DNA of 26,742 nucleotides from UBA2365 sp964594045. Lineage in GTDB: Bacteria; Bacteroidota; Bacteroidia; Chitinophagales; Saprospiraceae. The stretch is from positions 1-26,742 of the forward strand of contig CAZQKR010000053.1 of NCBI GenBank assembly GCA_964594045.1, in the 5' to 3' direction. Position numbers and translations under genes: made by a program. The notes under the pieces were generated by a model. The model did no database searches, was not told the origin of the DNA, and saw only the letters and a program-made list of their open reading frames with translations. Numbering within the stretch: position 1 is the first letter of the stretch; every line of letters begins with the position of its first letter. Positions 1 through 7,420 of this stretch are shown here, in pieces.

Positions 1-321
1 AAAGAACTTATTTGTTATGGCACTATTGCCGCTTAAATTTTAACGAACTATTGTTTCTTAATTTTTAGCATAGAATTTCCCGGTTCAACTTTTTATAAGA
101 TATGGGTTTATTAAACAGTGGGTCATATGCACCTTCTGAGTAACGAAAGTAAAGATGTAATCAGGATGGGAAACATAAGGGCTTTTCAAAAAGTCCGGAT
201 CAGTTTTTATTTAATTGTTATCTGGATGACTTATTATAATGGCTTGAATATGGAAATTGCCTGTATTCTGTAAGCATATACGATCAAAGAACCTTATCTT
301 TGAATTAAAAATAATTGTATC
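1..321. other. Leading non-coding stretch
   Basis: No convincing gene is visible here. A minus-strand reading frame at 211-837 runs into this stretch, but it lies mostly opposite the better plus-strand gene and I treat it as a shadow. A short imperfect hairpin (GGGCTTTT / AAAAGTCC, about 179-196) is present without a T-run directly after it, so I do not call it a terminator. The only signal I would use is the promoter-like box just before the next gene. Confidence 0.4.
295..302 (+). promoter_or_regulatory. Bacteroidota -7 box (TATCTTTG)
   Basis: TATCTTTG matches the Bacteroidota -7 consensus TAnnTTTG exactly and lies 19 bases before the ATG at 322, implying a very short leader. I could not find a clear -33 TTTG at the usual 19-21 base distance, so only half of the promoter is supported. 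Confidence 0.4.
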
Positions 322-852
322 ATGAGCGTGGAGAAAACGCAAAAATTCTGGGATGCATTCTATGATTTCTTCCCGGAAGTTGAATTGCCCGTTACCATTT
401 CTGAAAGTACCATCAACTATTATTCCGCAACCAATAAAGCGCTGCCGGGTGAATTGATCGATACATATCTGGCTGATCATGCGCTTTTTTTTGCCGATGA
501 GGAACCGGATCCAACAGAGGAAATTGAAGAATTTGTACCTTGTTTCCGCTTGCCTCAACAGGAAAAATATCATGCGATCGTTTACTGGAAGGCGGGTTTG
601 ATGAAATATGAGTACATTCTGAAGACTTTCGATCTGAAGGGCAAACAACTGTCTAAACAGATCATCGCCAGCACCAGTTCTGATGGCCGGTTTATCAGGC
701 ATATTGTAGCCACGATCAACGAAGAACTGGAAATTTACCTGATGGGTGGAGATGCCTCGTTGAACGATCTGTATGACGCATCTTCTTCCATCGAACTCGC
801 ATTTGAGATCGACGAAGATGGTTTTATCATGCAACAACTGGGCGAAAGCTGA
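322..852 (+). CDS. Uncharacterised acidic protein, 176 aa
   Basis: I do not recognise this family. The protein is soluble in appearance: no signal peptide, no membrane segment, no cysteine cluster. It is acidic, notably in an Asp/Glu-rich stretch at about residues 53-65 and again near the C terminus (residues 158-168). It begins MSVEKTQKFWDAFYDFFPEVE and ends in GES. Codon use and composition resemble rnr downstream, which argues for a real gene, whereas the overlapping minus-strand frame (211-837) reads as Cys/Phe/Ile-rich shadow. The ATG at 322 follows a TAnnTTTG box by 19 bases. It lies 136 bases before rnr in the same direction; whether the two share a transcript is not shown. Confidence 0.7.
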   Translation: MSVEKTQKFWDAFYDFFPEVELPVTISESTINYYSATNKALPGELIDTYLADHALFFADEEPDPTEEIEEFVPCFRLPQQEKYHAIVYWKAGLMKYEYILKTFDLKGKQLSKQIIASTSSDGRFIRHIVATINEELEIYLMGGDASLNDLYDASSSIELAFEIDEDGFIMQQLGES

Positions 853-988
853 TCGTGTGATTGGTATGGATGTAATTTATTACTACTGATGTAATATATA
901 ACGGACCGACTCACATTTTTATATGAATTATTTTTTCCGGGTAAATCATTTCAATGCAAAAACATTTTTTATTAAAAACTAATCCGAT

Positions 989-3115
989 ATGAAATCTGTC
1001 TATCTTCCCAAAGGTCTTTTGGAATACAAGATCAGAAAACTGTTCAAGGAGCAGACTGCAAAACAGTTTTCTTCAGAGGATGTGATCAGGATCCTCAATC
1101 TGGAGAATACTCCGGAACAGGTTGAAAACTGTCTTCAGCGTTTTGCCAGGCATGGTTTTCTGTCCCCGGGTAAACCCGGCAAATTTGTCATCACTAGGCA
1201 GGAGAGATCGAAGAAAAAACCAAAATACTTTGAAGGAACGGTGGATATGACCAAAACCGGATCGGCTTATATCCTGTGTGATGCGCTGCCTTATGATGTG
1301 CACATTCCGCGCAAGTACATGGCTAATGCATTGGATGGAGATATGGTACGTTTTGAGCATTTTTACAGCGGGAAAAGCAGGAGTAAGCACGATGGCAAGA
1401 TCATCGAAGTGATCAAACGGGCCAACAGTCAGTTCATGGGTGTGGTCAACAAATACAAAAGTTACGCAACCGTCTTTGTAGACCGTGCAAAAAACGAATT
1501 TGAGATATTTATCGATCTCAAAAATGCCAAAGAAGTCAAAACCAGGGATAAAGTCGTGGTTGAGATCACCGAATGGCGCGGTGAACAAAAATCCATCCCG
1601 TGGGGAAAAATCGTGCAATCCTTCGGACCTGAAGAAAGCTCAGACATGGAAATGAATGCCATCCTGGTCAATAATGGGTTCAAAATAGAATTTCCGGATG
1701 AAGCGCTGACAGAGTCTTCGGTATTGAACGGCGAGATCACAGATGGAGAAGTTGCAAAAAGACGGGATTTCCGCGGAGTTTTCACGATCACCATCGACCC
1801 TTTCAATGCAAGAGATTTTGATGATGCTTTGTCACTAAAGTACCTTGATAACGGTCATCTGGAGATCGGTGTCCACATTGCAGATGTAACGCATTTTGTG
1901 AAACCGGGAACCGCGCTGGATAAGGAAGCGTTTGAACGGTCAACTTCTGTTTACCTGGTGGATCGTGTCTGTCCGATGCTGCCGGAAAAACTGAGCAATG
2001 AACTGTGTTCGCTCAGACCCAATGAGGATAAATACTGTTTTTCTGCAGTTTTTGAGTTTGATCAGAAATTCAACATACAGTCAGAATGGTTTGGCAAGAC
2101 CATCATTCATTCGGATCGCAGGTTTACCTACGAAGAAGTGCAGGAGATCCTCGATCAGGGTCAAGGTGAGTTTTATGAACAATTGGAATTGCTCAACCGT
2201 GTTGCCCAAAAAATGAGGGTAGAGAAAATGGAGAACGGTGCGATCGCATTTGAGTCTGAAGAAGTCGAATTTGAACTGGACAGCGACGGATCGATCATCG
2301 CCGTGCATCCCAAGATCAGGAAGGATGCCCACATGTTGGTGGAGGATTTTATGCTGCTGGCCAACAAAAAAGTGGCCTGGTATATTTCCAAAAGACCGGG
2401 GGCACAAGTTCCGTTCGTTTACCGCGTCCATGATCTTCCCGATCCGGATAAACTGTCTGATTTTGCCGAATTTGCCAAAGAGATGGGCGTCAGCATTTTC
2501 CTGGATACACCTAAGCAGATCGCCGCATCCTTCAACAAACTCAACGAACTGGCTCAGGAAAACGAAGCCTTGAAGATCCTCGAACCCATGGCCTTGAGAA
2601 CCATGGCCAAAGCGGTTTATTCCACTGAGAATATCGGCCATTACGGCCTGAGTTTTTCCCATTATGCCCATTTTACCAGTCCGATCCGGCGATATGCCGA
2701 CGTCCTGGTTCACCGTATTCTCCAGGACAACCTGGGCCATGAAAAGAGACTGGACAAAGCCAAGCTGGAAGCACAGTGTCTGCACATTTCCTCGCAGGAA
2801 CGTAAAGCTACGGAAGCTGAGCGCGCTTCGGTCAAATACAAACAGGTGGAATTTATCTTTGGACATATTGGTGAAGAGTTTGACGGATACATCTCCGGTT
2901 TCATAGAAAGAGGATTTTTTGTGGTGTTGTCCGAATCCCGTGTGGAAGGCCTGGTTGGTTTTGACAGCCTGGATGAGGATTATTCCCTCGATCCTTCCAA
3001 GCTGAAAGCGAGAGGCCGGCACAGCGGCATCATCCGTAAAATGGGCGATAAGGTCCGGGTCAGGATCGTTGATGCTGACCTCGACAGGAGGTTGGTGGAT
3101 ATGGAACTTGTTTGA
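989..3115 (+). CDS. rnr: Ribonuclease R (RNB/VacB family 3'-5' exoribonuclease)
   Basis: Processive, Mg-dependent 3'-5' exoribonuclease of the RNase II/R family, acting in the cytoplasm on structured RNA and in rRNA/mRNA turnover. Domain order seen: an N-terminal winged-helix-like segment (about 1-70), cold-shock/OB domains (about 75-220), the RNB catalytic domain with DPFNARDFDD at residues 270-279 (the Asp cluster that binds the catalytic metals in this family), and a C-terminal S1 domain from about residue 628 (GEEFDGYISGF). At 708 aa it is shorter than the E. coli enzyme (about 813) because it lacks a basic C-terminal tail; it ends soon after the S1 domain. The TGA stop (3113-3115) shares its last base with the first word of an octamer repeat array. 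The adjacent XRE gene is convergent. Confidence 0.96.
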   Translation: MKSVYLPKGLLEYKIRKLFKEQTAKQFSSEDVIRILNLENTPEQVENCLQRFARHGFLSPGKPGKFVITRQERSKKKPKYFEGTVDMTKTGSAYILCDALPYDVHIPRKYMANALDGDMVRFEHFYSGKSRSKHDGKIIEVIKRANSQFMGVVNKYKSYATVFVDRAKNEFEIFIDLKNAKEVKTRDKVVVEITEWRGEQKSIPWGKIVQSFGPEESSDMEMNAILVNNGFKIEFPDEALTESSVLNGEITDGEVAKRRDFRGVFTITIDPFNARDFDDALSLKYLDNGHLEIGVHIADVTHFVKPGTALDKEAFERSTSVYLVDRVCPMLPEKLSNELCSLRPNEDKYCFSAVFEFDQKFNIQSEWFGKTIIHSDRRFTYEEVQEILDQGQGEFYEQLELLNRVAQKMRVEKMENGAIAFESEEVEFELDSDGSIIAVHPKIRKDAHMLVEDFMLLANKKVAWYISKRPGAQVPFVYRVHDLPDPDKLSDFAEFAKEMGVSIFLDTPKQIAASFNKLNELAQENEALKILEPMALRTMAKAVYSTENIGHYGLSFSHYAHFTSPIRRYADVLVHRILQDNLGHEKRLDKAKLEAQCLHISSQERKATEAERASVKYKQVEFIFGHIGEEFDGYISGFIERGFFVVLSESRVEGLVGFDSLDEDYSLDPSKLKARGRHSGIIRKMGDKVRVRIVDADLDRRLVDMELV

Positions 3116-3226
3116 TGATCTGATGTTCAGATGTTCAAATGGTCTGATGCAATTATGATCTAATGCTATGATGATCTGATACTATAATGTTGCGAATATC
3201 AGATCATTAGATAATCAGATTAATAA
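3115..3226. repeat. Octamer array R1 (arm A then inverted arm B)
   Basis: Fourteen consecutive 8-bp words in perfect phase. The left arm (3115-3186) holds ATGATCTG, ATGTTCAG, ATGTTCAA, ATGGTCTG, ATGCAATT, ATGATCTA, ATGCTATG, ATGATCTG and ATACTATA. After a changeover near 3187-3202, the right arm (3203-3226) holds ATCATTAG, ATAATCAG and ATTAATAA, which are inverse-complement versions of arm B. Nearly every word starts with AT. The first base of the array is the last base of the rnr stop codon, and the two preceding bases TG are what a preceding word would end with. Confidence 0.9.
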
Positions 3227-3300
3227 AAAATCAATTTTTTAGAACGATTGAAGGTGTATCAAAATTCAGGTTTTCGTTCCAGGGAACTGAACCGTAGTGT

Positions 3301-3663
3301 TTATCTGTTTTCAAGCATTTTCCTTAAAAAACTGATTTCATCTTCCTGTTTCTTAATCATTTTTTCATAGATATCCTTCTGGTCATAGAATGGGTTTTCC
3401 ACATTTTGATGAGCCTTTGCAATATGATCGTTTTGCAAATAGTAAATATGTTTCTGCCCGTTATACAACAAATCCTTTACATCCACCTCAAGGATATTGG
3501 CTATTTCACCAAGTCTATTGATGGATATGGCAGACCTGCCAGATTCGATTTTGGCATAACCGGATTGGCTCATTTCAAGCATCAAAGCCATGTATTCCTG
3601 CTTGTAGCCTTTGATCTCCCGAAGAATTCTAATGTTTTCTCCAATTACATTACTGTCAGTCAT
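3301..3663 (-). CDS. XRE-family helix-turn-helix regulator, 120 aa
   Basis: A Cro/C1-type HTH domain occupies about residues 8-66: IGENIRILREIKGYKQEYMA, then SQSGYAKIESGRSAISINRL, the classic recognition-helix region of this fold. The C-terminal third (about 92-118) is charged and heptad-like (YEKMIKKQEDEISFLRKML), suggesting a coiled-coil for dimerisation. The ATG is at 3661-3663 on the minus strand. It is divergent from the secreted-protein gene at 3844, with a 180-base AT-rich gap that could hold shared operators. It is a plausible regulator of the accessory island to its right (inference). No toxin partner is visible, so a toxin-antitoxin assignment is not supported. Confidence 0.85.
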   Translation of the reverse strand: MTDSNVIGENIRILREIKGYKQEYMALMLEMSQSGYAKIESGRSAISINRLGEIANILEVDVKDLLYNGQKHIYYLQNDHIAKAHQNVENPFYDQKDIYEKMIKKQEDEISFLRKMLENR

Positions 3664-3843
3664 AAATTAATATTTTTAATAATATATTATTCTTTACAGA
3701 TTATGTTAAGCTGGAAAAATAAGGGTTATTTTACATACAAATATACATATAATTTTTAAATATAATAAAAATTATTTTATATTATATCCTGAGAAGAAAA
3801 ATAGAACATAGGGTGATCATTAACTAACAAAATTTTTTATATT

Positions 3844-4260
3844 ATGAGAACACTATTGTTTTTAGTTTTATTGGCTTATAGCGGAATGTTGCAAGCCCAG
3901 GATCCAAGAGTATCAGATTATATTGAAGGAAGCAAGGTAATACTTGAATTTGTGAAGTTGTTTAAGAGTGAATCAGTAGAAACAGCCAAAATCGGAAAAA
4001 CAGATTGTAAAAAAGCGGGAATATCTGATATTTATTTTGAAAATAAGCGAAAAAATACGATTAAGGTGGTTTTGATTGACAAGCTCTATCAGCAGGGTAA
4101 GCAGGAACTGATCATACAGCCTGAAAGGACCGAAATGGTGTTGAGTACGTTGGCAAGTGTATATACCTGTGAAGTGTATGAAATGCCTGCTATGATAGCG
4201 CTGAGAAAAGGGGATATAAAGCTGCTTCCGTGTGAAAATCCTACCATTGAGATAGAATAA
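3844..4260 (+). CDS. Small secreted protein of unknown function, 138 aa
   Basis: I do not recognise the family. The N terminus is a clean signal peptide (MRTLLFLVLLAYSGMLQAQ; cleavage likely after the Ala at residue 18), so the product should reach the periplasm or outside. The mature part has three cysteines (about residues 54, 109 and 129), alternating beta-like segments and no lipobox. It lies divergently from the XRE regulator and upstream of the fulvocin-like gene, within an AT-rich stretch. The start ATG at 3844 directly precedes the signal peptide and there is no strong Shine-Dalgarno sequence. It may belong to the same accessory unit as the next gene, but the 265-base gap and the hairpin at 4288-4333 argue against a simple operon. 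Confidence 0.65.
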   Translation: MRTLLFLVLLAYSGMLQAQDPRVSDYIEGSKVILEFVKLFKSESVETAKIGKTDCKKAGISDIYFENKRKNTIKVVLIDKLYQQGKQELIIQPERTEMVLSTLASVYTCEVYEMPAMIALRKGDIKLLPCENPTIEIE

Positions 4261-4287
4261 TAAAGGGATCAAAGTACATAACTACAT

Positions 4288-4333
4288 TAGCCCGGAGGAA
4301 AAAAAATGGGAAAATAAGGGTTTGCCCGGGCTA
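4288..4333. repeat. REP-like hairpin (TAGCCCGG / CCGGGCTA)
   Basis: A perfect 8-bp GC-rich stem (TAGCCCGG at 4288-4295, CCGGGCTA at 4326-4333) closes a 30-base purine-rich loop in an otherwise AT-rich region. It starts 28 bases after the stop of the secreted-protein gene and is followed by a run of T residues around 4348-4358, so it may serve as a terminator. The GC-rich palindrome in AT-rich surroundings also resembles dispersed REP-type elements. Confidence 0.5.
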
Positions 4334-4525
4334 CAATTTTGAATATTGATTTTTTTTGATCTGGGTGCACACAATATCAGAAAAAATTCTTAATGTTAGC
4401 GGATGGTTTCTTGCACCGGCTGAAAAAATGCAGTCAATCTGAGAGGCTTGTGTCACTACGGTAAACTATTTATTGATGAACCTTACCTACAGGGGTATAA
4501 GCCGGAACCTATTAATTATTTTAAA

Positions 4526-5218
4526 ATGAGAAATTTAATTTTTGTTTTTGGAGTATTATTTTTATCATTTATTAGTTTTTTCGGGAAGGCAAATAATTGT
4601 GATAAATCTCCCCGACAACCGTTATATCATGGATTAGTTCAAATTTCACAGTCAAATCAGATTATTGACAATGAAATAAATTATCGTAGTGATGATTGGA
4701 GTCTCAATCCTTATTTATGTTTGAATATTGTTGATTTGGATTTTATGGAAAAATTGCCTTTATACAAACAGCAAATTGTTTTTAGTAATATCACACCTGA
4801 GAACCGATATACACTATGGGTTAATAGAATGTCCAAAGCAAAACAAGGATTCAATCAAAACCAAAAAAATGCATTGGTACAAATTGAGAGTAAGTTTAGT
4901 ATCAGTTTTTTTTCGGATAGTTTATCAAATAATGATGAACTATTTTTTGATAATTGGCATGCTACAGTAGTTTCAAACCTAATATTTACCGATAAAGAAG
5001 TTTTTCAACTTTTAACCACTTTTACTCCAATGTCAGATCCAATAAAACTGATTGATGATGATTGGGTCAATGATGATCCCAGGTGTATTTGTAGAATGAG
5101 CGAGTGGTGCTCATATATGTTTTTTGGAGATACATGTGGTAATCCATGTGTGCGGACACGTTTGGGATGTGGTTGGACTTTTCTAAGAAGTTGTGTTGGA
5201 TTGTGTTATTGGAACTAG
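4526..5218 (+). CDS. Fulvocin C-related bacteriocin-like precursor, 230 aa
   Basis: Exported protein with an N-terminal signal peptide (MRNLIFVFGVLFLSFISFFG). I chose ATG 4526 over an in-frame start at 4448 because the signal peptide begins there. The middle part (about 60-150) has the pattern I associate with the 'bacteriocin fulvocin C-related' family of Bacteroidota: a short LCLNIVDLDFMEKLPLYKQQ-like segment, then YTLWVNRM. The last 45 residues (186-230) hold eight cysteines spaced CxC-x5-C-x8-C-x3-C-x6-C-x7-C-x3-C, ending shortly after a GCGW motif. Fulvocin C itself is a 45-residue, eight-cysteine myxobacterial bacteriocin; the family match is from memory, not a search. The gene is AT-rich compared with the flanking core genes. 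The thioredoxin-domain membrane protein downstream could form or reshuffle its disulfides. Bactericidal activity is not shown by the sequence. Confidence 0.65.
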   Translation: MRNLIFVFGVLFLSFISFFGKANNCDKSPRQPLYHGLVQISQSNQIIDNEINYRSDDWSLNPYLCLNIVDLDFMEKLPLYKQQIVFSNITPENRYTLWVNRMSKAKQGFNQNQKNALVQIESKFSISFFSDSLSNNDELFFDNWHATVVSNLIFTDKEVFQLLTTFTPMSDPIKLIDDDWVNDDPRCICRMSEWCSYMFFGDTCGNPCVRTRLGCGWTFLRSCVGLCYWN

Positions 5219-5365
5219 GGAAAATTTTGCATTAGCTATACTATTCAATGCCAAATTTTAAAAGGGATGAACTTATATTAAATTATAAGTATTTTATGAT
5301 ATTAAAGATTTGAAAAAGGGTTTTTTCATCAAAGATTTGGCACTTTTAGATTTAATTAATTAGTT

Positions 5366-5526
5366 TGAGTCTGGTCAGAAAAGTTTGACTAACCTCTCAT
5401 TTATCCCTTTCGAAATAACAAACTAAAAGGCATAAAAATACTTTTTTATTGTATTCGATAATTGTAATGAATGGAAGGGTTGAAAATAGTTGGAACTGTT
5501 AAATTTTGCATTTTTGACCAGACTCA
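5366..5526. mobile_element. 161-bp MITE-like element with TGAGTCTGGTCA inverted ends
   Basis: The left end TGAGTCTGGTCA (5366-5377) is the exact reverse complement of the right end TGACCAGACTCA (5515-5526). Both continue inward into A-rich/T-rich sequence, so the terminal repeat is 12 bp perfect with further loose pairing. The interior encodes nothing. Size and ends fit a non-autonomous transposable element. I found no convincing target-site duplication beside the ends and no transposase in the window, so it could instead be a large regulatory palindrome. Confidence 0.5.
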
Positions 5527-5703
5527 CACTTGATATTTTTGTTTGTATTAATAATTTGCGAATCAATCTATATTGATAATTCAGCAGATAAAAAAACATA
5601 AAAGAATGGGTTATTTGAATATTGAAATACTGTTAATTATACATAATAATAATATCGTATAAGTATTAACATATTGTATATCTTGTTGATAAATAGCTAA
5701 TAA

Positions 5704-5880
5704 ATTGATAAAAATAATAACAATTTAATAATTTTTAATATCATCTTTATCCAAATAGAGAAAGTACCAATTTTGATTTTTGGATACCTTGTAAGATTAA
5801 GTAAAATATTAAGTATTAATGACCTCAATGAAAAGTTCAATGGATCTGAAAGAATTGTCAGCGGAATTAATTCTAAATAA
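5704..5880 (+). pseudogene. Possible remnant reading frame without ATG, about 58 codons
   Basis: Between in-frame stops at 5701 and 5878 the plus strand reads a sensible peptide whose end, YLVRLSKILSINDLNEKFNG, looks more protein-like than its AT-rich surroundings would produce by chance. No ATG, GTG or TTG start was found, so it may be the 3' end of a decayed gene lost between the precursor and the membrane protein. The evidence is only the look of the translation. Confidence 0.25.
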
Positions 5881-5951
5881 AAAGCCGAAATAATTAATCG
5901 TTTGTAATAAGCTGTTCTTAGGGGGATAAACAAATTAATATTATTTTGGGG

Positions 5952-7211
5952 ATGGTCTTAAATAAATCTTTTTATATGAATAATAATACATTTGTTGAAT
6001 TAACAATAAAAATTGTAAATTCATTTTTTGCAACAATTATATTATTTGTTACTTCAATATTTCTTGTAGGAAATTTTCAATTATTATTTTCAACATATGC
6101 TACCATTGTTTTTATTGTTGCTTATATAGGTGCAGAGTACAAAGGGGGTATCTTGATAAGATGGAGGGATCTGATTCTCACTATGAGTGCAATAATGATT
6201 GCTATTATTGTTGCAATTGAATCTAACCATGGAATATATTATCCAAAACCATTTTTTATTTTTATGCCTATTTTTTTAGCAACGTATCTGGTTGGGCATA
6301 TTATTGGTCGGTTATTACTGACTAAAACAATGATTTTCCAGCATGTTAAATTCAGTTTGATCATATTACTTGCAGATATTATTCTAATGCTGATATTTCA
6401 GGATATTTACATTGCTACAGCTTTCTGGGTCATCCTTGTATTTAATATAGCTGTTTATCTGGTAAAAAAGGAAAATTCACTTTTGTATATAATGCTTATT
6501 TTTTCTCCCCTTTTTGTGATTCATTTTATCACATGGATAACCGGAGAACATGCATTTTTGGAGTTGGCGATCGGAAGTTTTATCCTGACCTATTTACTGG
6601 TGCTGGGAAGTTGGTTGTGGATGAAAAATGCAGGTGTGGGGAAATGGATCACTACCAATATTTTGGTAGGACTGTTGGTTATCTTCCCGGCCTGGTTTTT
6701 TATGTTAAATGATTTTTTCAATAGCTCGCTGGTCACCCGAGAACTGGATCCGGCCGTGTTGAAACATCCGGTGATCTATGAAGATGATACGATCACTTTG
6801 GAATCACTCAAAGGCAAGATCGTAGTTTTGGATGCCTGGAATACGAGTTGCGGTGTTTGTTTTAAGAAATTCCCCGATTTCGACAAAGTGTACAACGAGT
6901 TCAAATCCAATGATGAAGTGGTTATCCTTGCAGTAAATACGCCCAATCGCAGAGATAAAGAAGGAGATGCCAAACGAAAAATCGAGAGTAAGGGCTATGA
7001 TTTTGAAAACTTATTTTTCACGGCAGATTCCACTGCCACAGCGCTCAACATCCACTTATATCCACAATTGGTGTATATCAACCGGGATCAGACCAAAGCA
7101 CTTTACAGCAGTCTGGATACCAGCCCGTTATTGTGGAACAATCCTTACAGGGTGATCAGACGCTTGCTCAGGGATGAGCGTATTATGGATAGGTTTGAGG
7201 TACAAAAATGA
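5952..7211 (+). CDS. Polytopic membrane protein with C-terminal TlpA/ResA-like thioredoxin domain, about 419 aa
   Basis: The first about 258 residues are a run of hydrophobic segments (roughly eight), followed by a thioredoxin-like domain (about residues 285-400). That domain has the redox motif CGVC (C300 and C303, counted from ATG 5952) in the context LDAWNTSCGVCFKKFPDF, and a cis-Pro-like LYPQLVYI segment. The domain order suggests a quinone- or membrane-coupled thiol-disulfide oxidoreductase, with the domain probably in the periplasm. Starts at TTG 5946, ATG 5952 or ATG 5976 are all possible; I prefer 5952. The Cys-rich exported precursor upstream is a likely substrate (inference). Base composition changes inside the gene: the first about 530 bases are very AT-rich, the rest matches core genes. 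The TGA stop (7209-7211) lies inside the first word of octamer array R2. Confidence 0.8.
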   Translation: MVLNKSFYMNNNTFVELTIKIVNSFFATIILFVTSIFLVGNFQLLFSTYATIVFIVAYIGAEYKGGILIRWRDLILTMSAIMIAIIVAIESNHGIYYPKPFFIFMPIFLATYLVGHIIGRLLLTKTMIFQHVKFSLIILLADIILMLIFQDIYIATAFWVILVFNIAVYLVKKENSLLYIMLIFSPLFVIHFITWITGEHAFLELAIGSFILTYLLVLGSWLWMKNAGVGKWITTNILVGLLVIFPAWFFMLNDFFNSSLVTRELDPAVLKHPVIYEDDTITLESLKGKIVVLDAWNTSCGVCFKKFPDFDKVYNEFKSNDEVVILAVNTPNRRDKEGDAKRKIESKGYDFENLFFTADSTATALNIHLYPQLVYINRDQTKALYSSLDTSPLLWNNPYRVIRRLLRDERIMDRFEVQK

Positions 7212-7343
7212 TCTGAAATTCAAATGTTCAGATGCTATAATGATCTGATGTTCAAATACTATAATACTAAAATATATATAATTATTTATCAAATCATCAT
7301 ATCATTAGATCATTAGATAATTAGATCATTAGATCATTAGATA
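7208..7343. repeat. Octamer array R2 (arm A then inverted arm B)
   Basis: Seventeen 8-bp words in unbroken phase. Arm A (7208-7271) includes ATGATCTG, ATGTTCAG, ATGCTATA, ATGATCTG, ATGTTCAA and ATACTATA. An AT-only centre follows (7272-7287). Inverted arm B (7288-7343) is ATCAAATC, ATCATATC, ATTAGATC, ATTAGATA, ATTAGATC, ATTAGATC and ATTAGATA. The array supplies the TGA stop of the upstream membrane gene (bases 2-4 of the first word). It has the same orientation as R1, so the island between them sits between two direct copies. Confidence 0.92.
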
Positions 7344-7420
7344 ATTTGGGAGTTTTCAAAAAAAATCGAGTGCTGATTAAACCATATACCTTAAATTACG
7401 TCAAAATCATGTAAAAAGAA

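Larger units (their letters stand above)
5219..5945. other. Long AT-rich gap with palindromic element and possible gene remnant
   Basis: This 727-base stretch between the fulvocin-like gene and the membrane thioredoxin gene has no complete gene. It contains a 161-bp element bounded by inverted repeats (5366-5526) and a 58-codon open frame with no ATG (5704-5880). The remainder is very AT-rich. A minus-strand frame at 5697-5933 is Ile/Leu-rich and looks like a composition artefact. Confidence 0.5.

Noticed and set aside
211..837. Minus-strand 208-aa ORF
   Set aside because: It overlaps the plus-strand gene at 322-852 almost fully; the plus frame has an acidic, protein-like composition and a promoter box, while the minus frame reads like a shadow.
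2081..3022. Minus-strand 313-aa ORF inside rnr
   Set aside because: It is wholly opposite conserved RNB and S1 coding sequence and shows no family features; a frame shadow.
3301..4260. Toxin-antitoxin pair (XRE gene with the 138-aa gene)
   Set aside because: The genes are divergent and the second product has a signal peptide, unlike typical type II toxins.
4448..4525. Upstream start of the fulvocin-like gene
   Set aside because: The extra 26 residues precede a perfect signal peptide beginning at ATG 4526; a signal peptide would not be internal.
5697..5933. Minus-strand 78-aa ORF in the AT-rich gap
   Set aside because: It is Ile/Leu-rich with no recognisable motif and is expected from AT-rich sequence; the plus-strand frame in the same place looks more protein-like.
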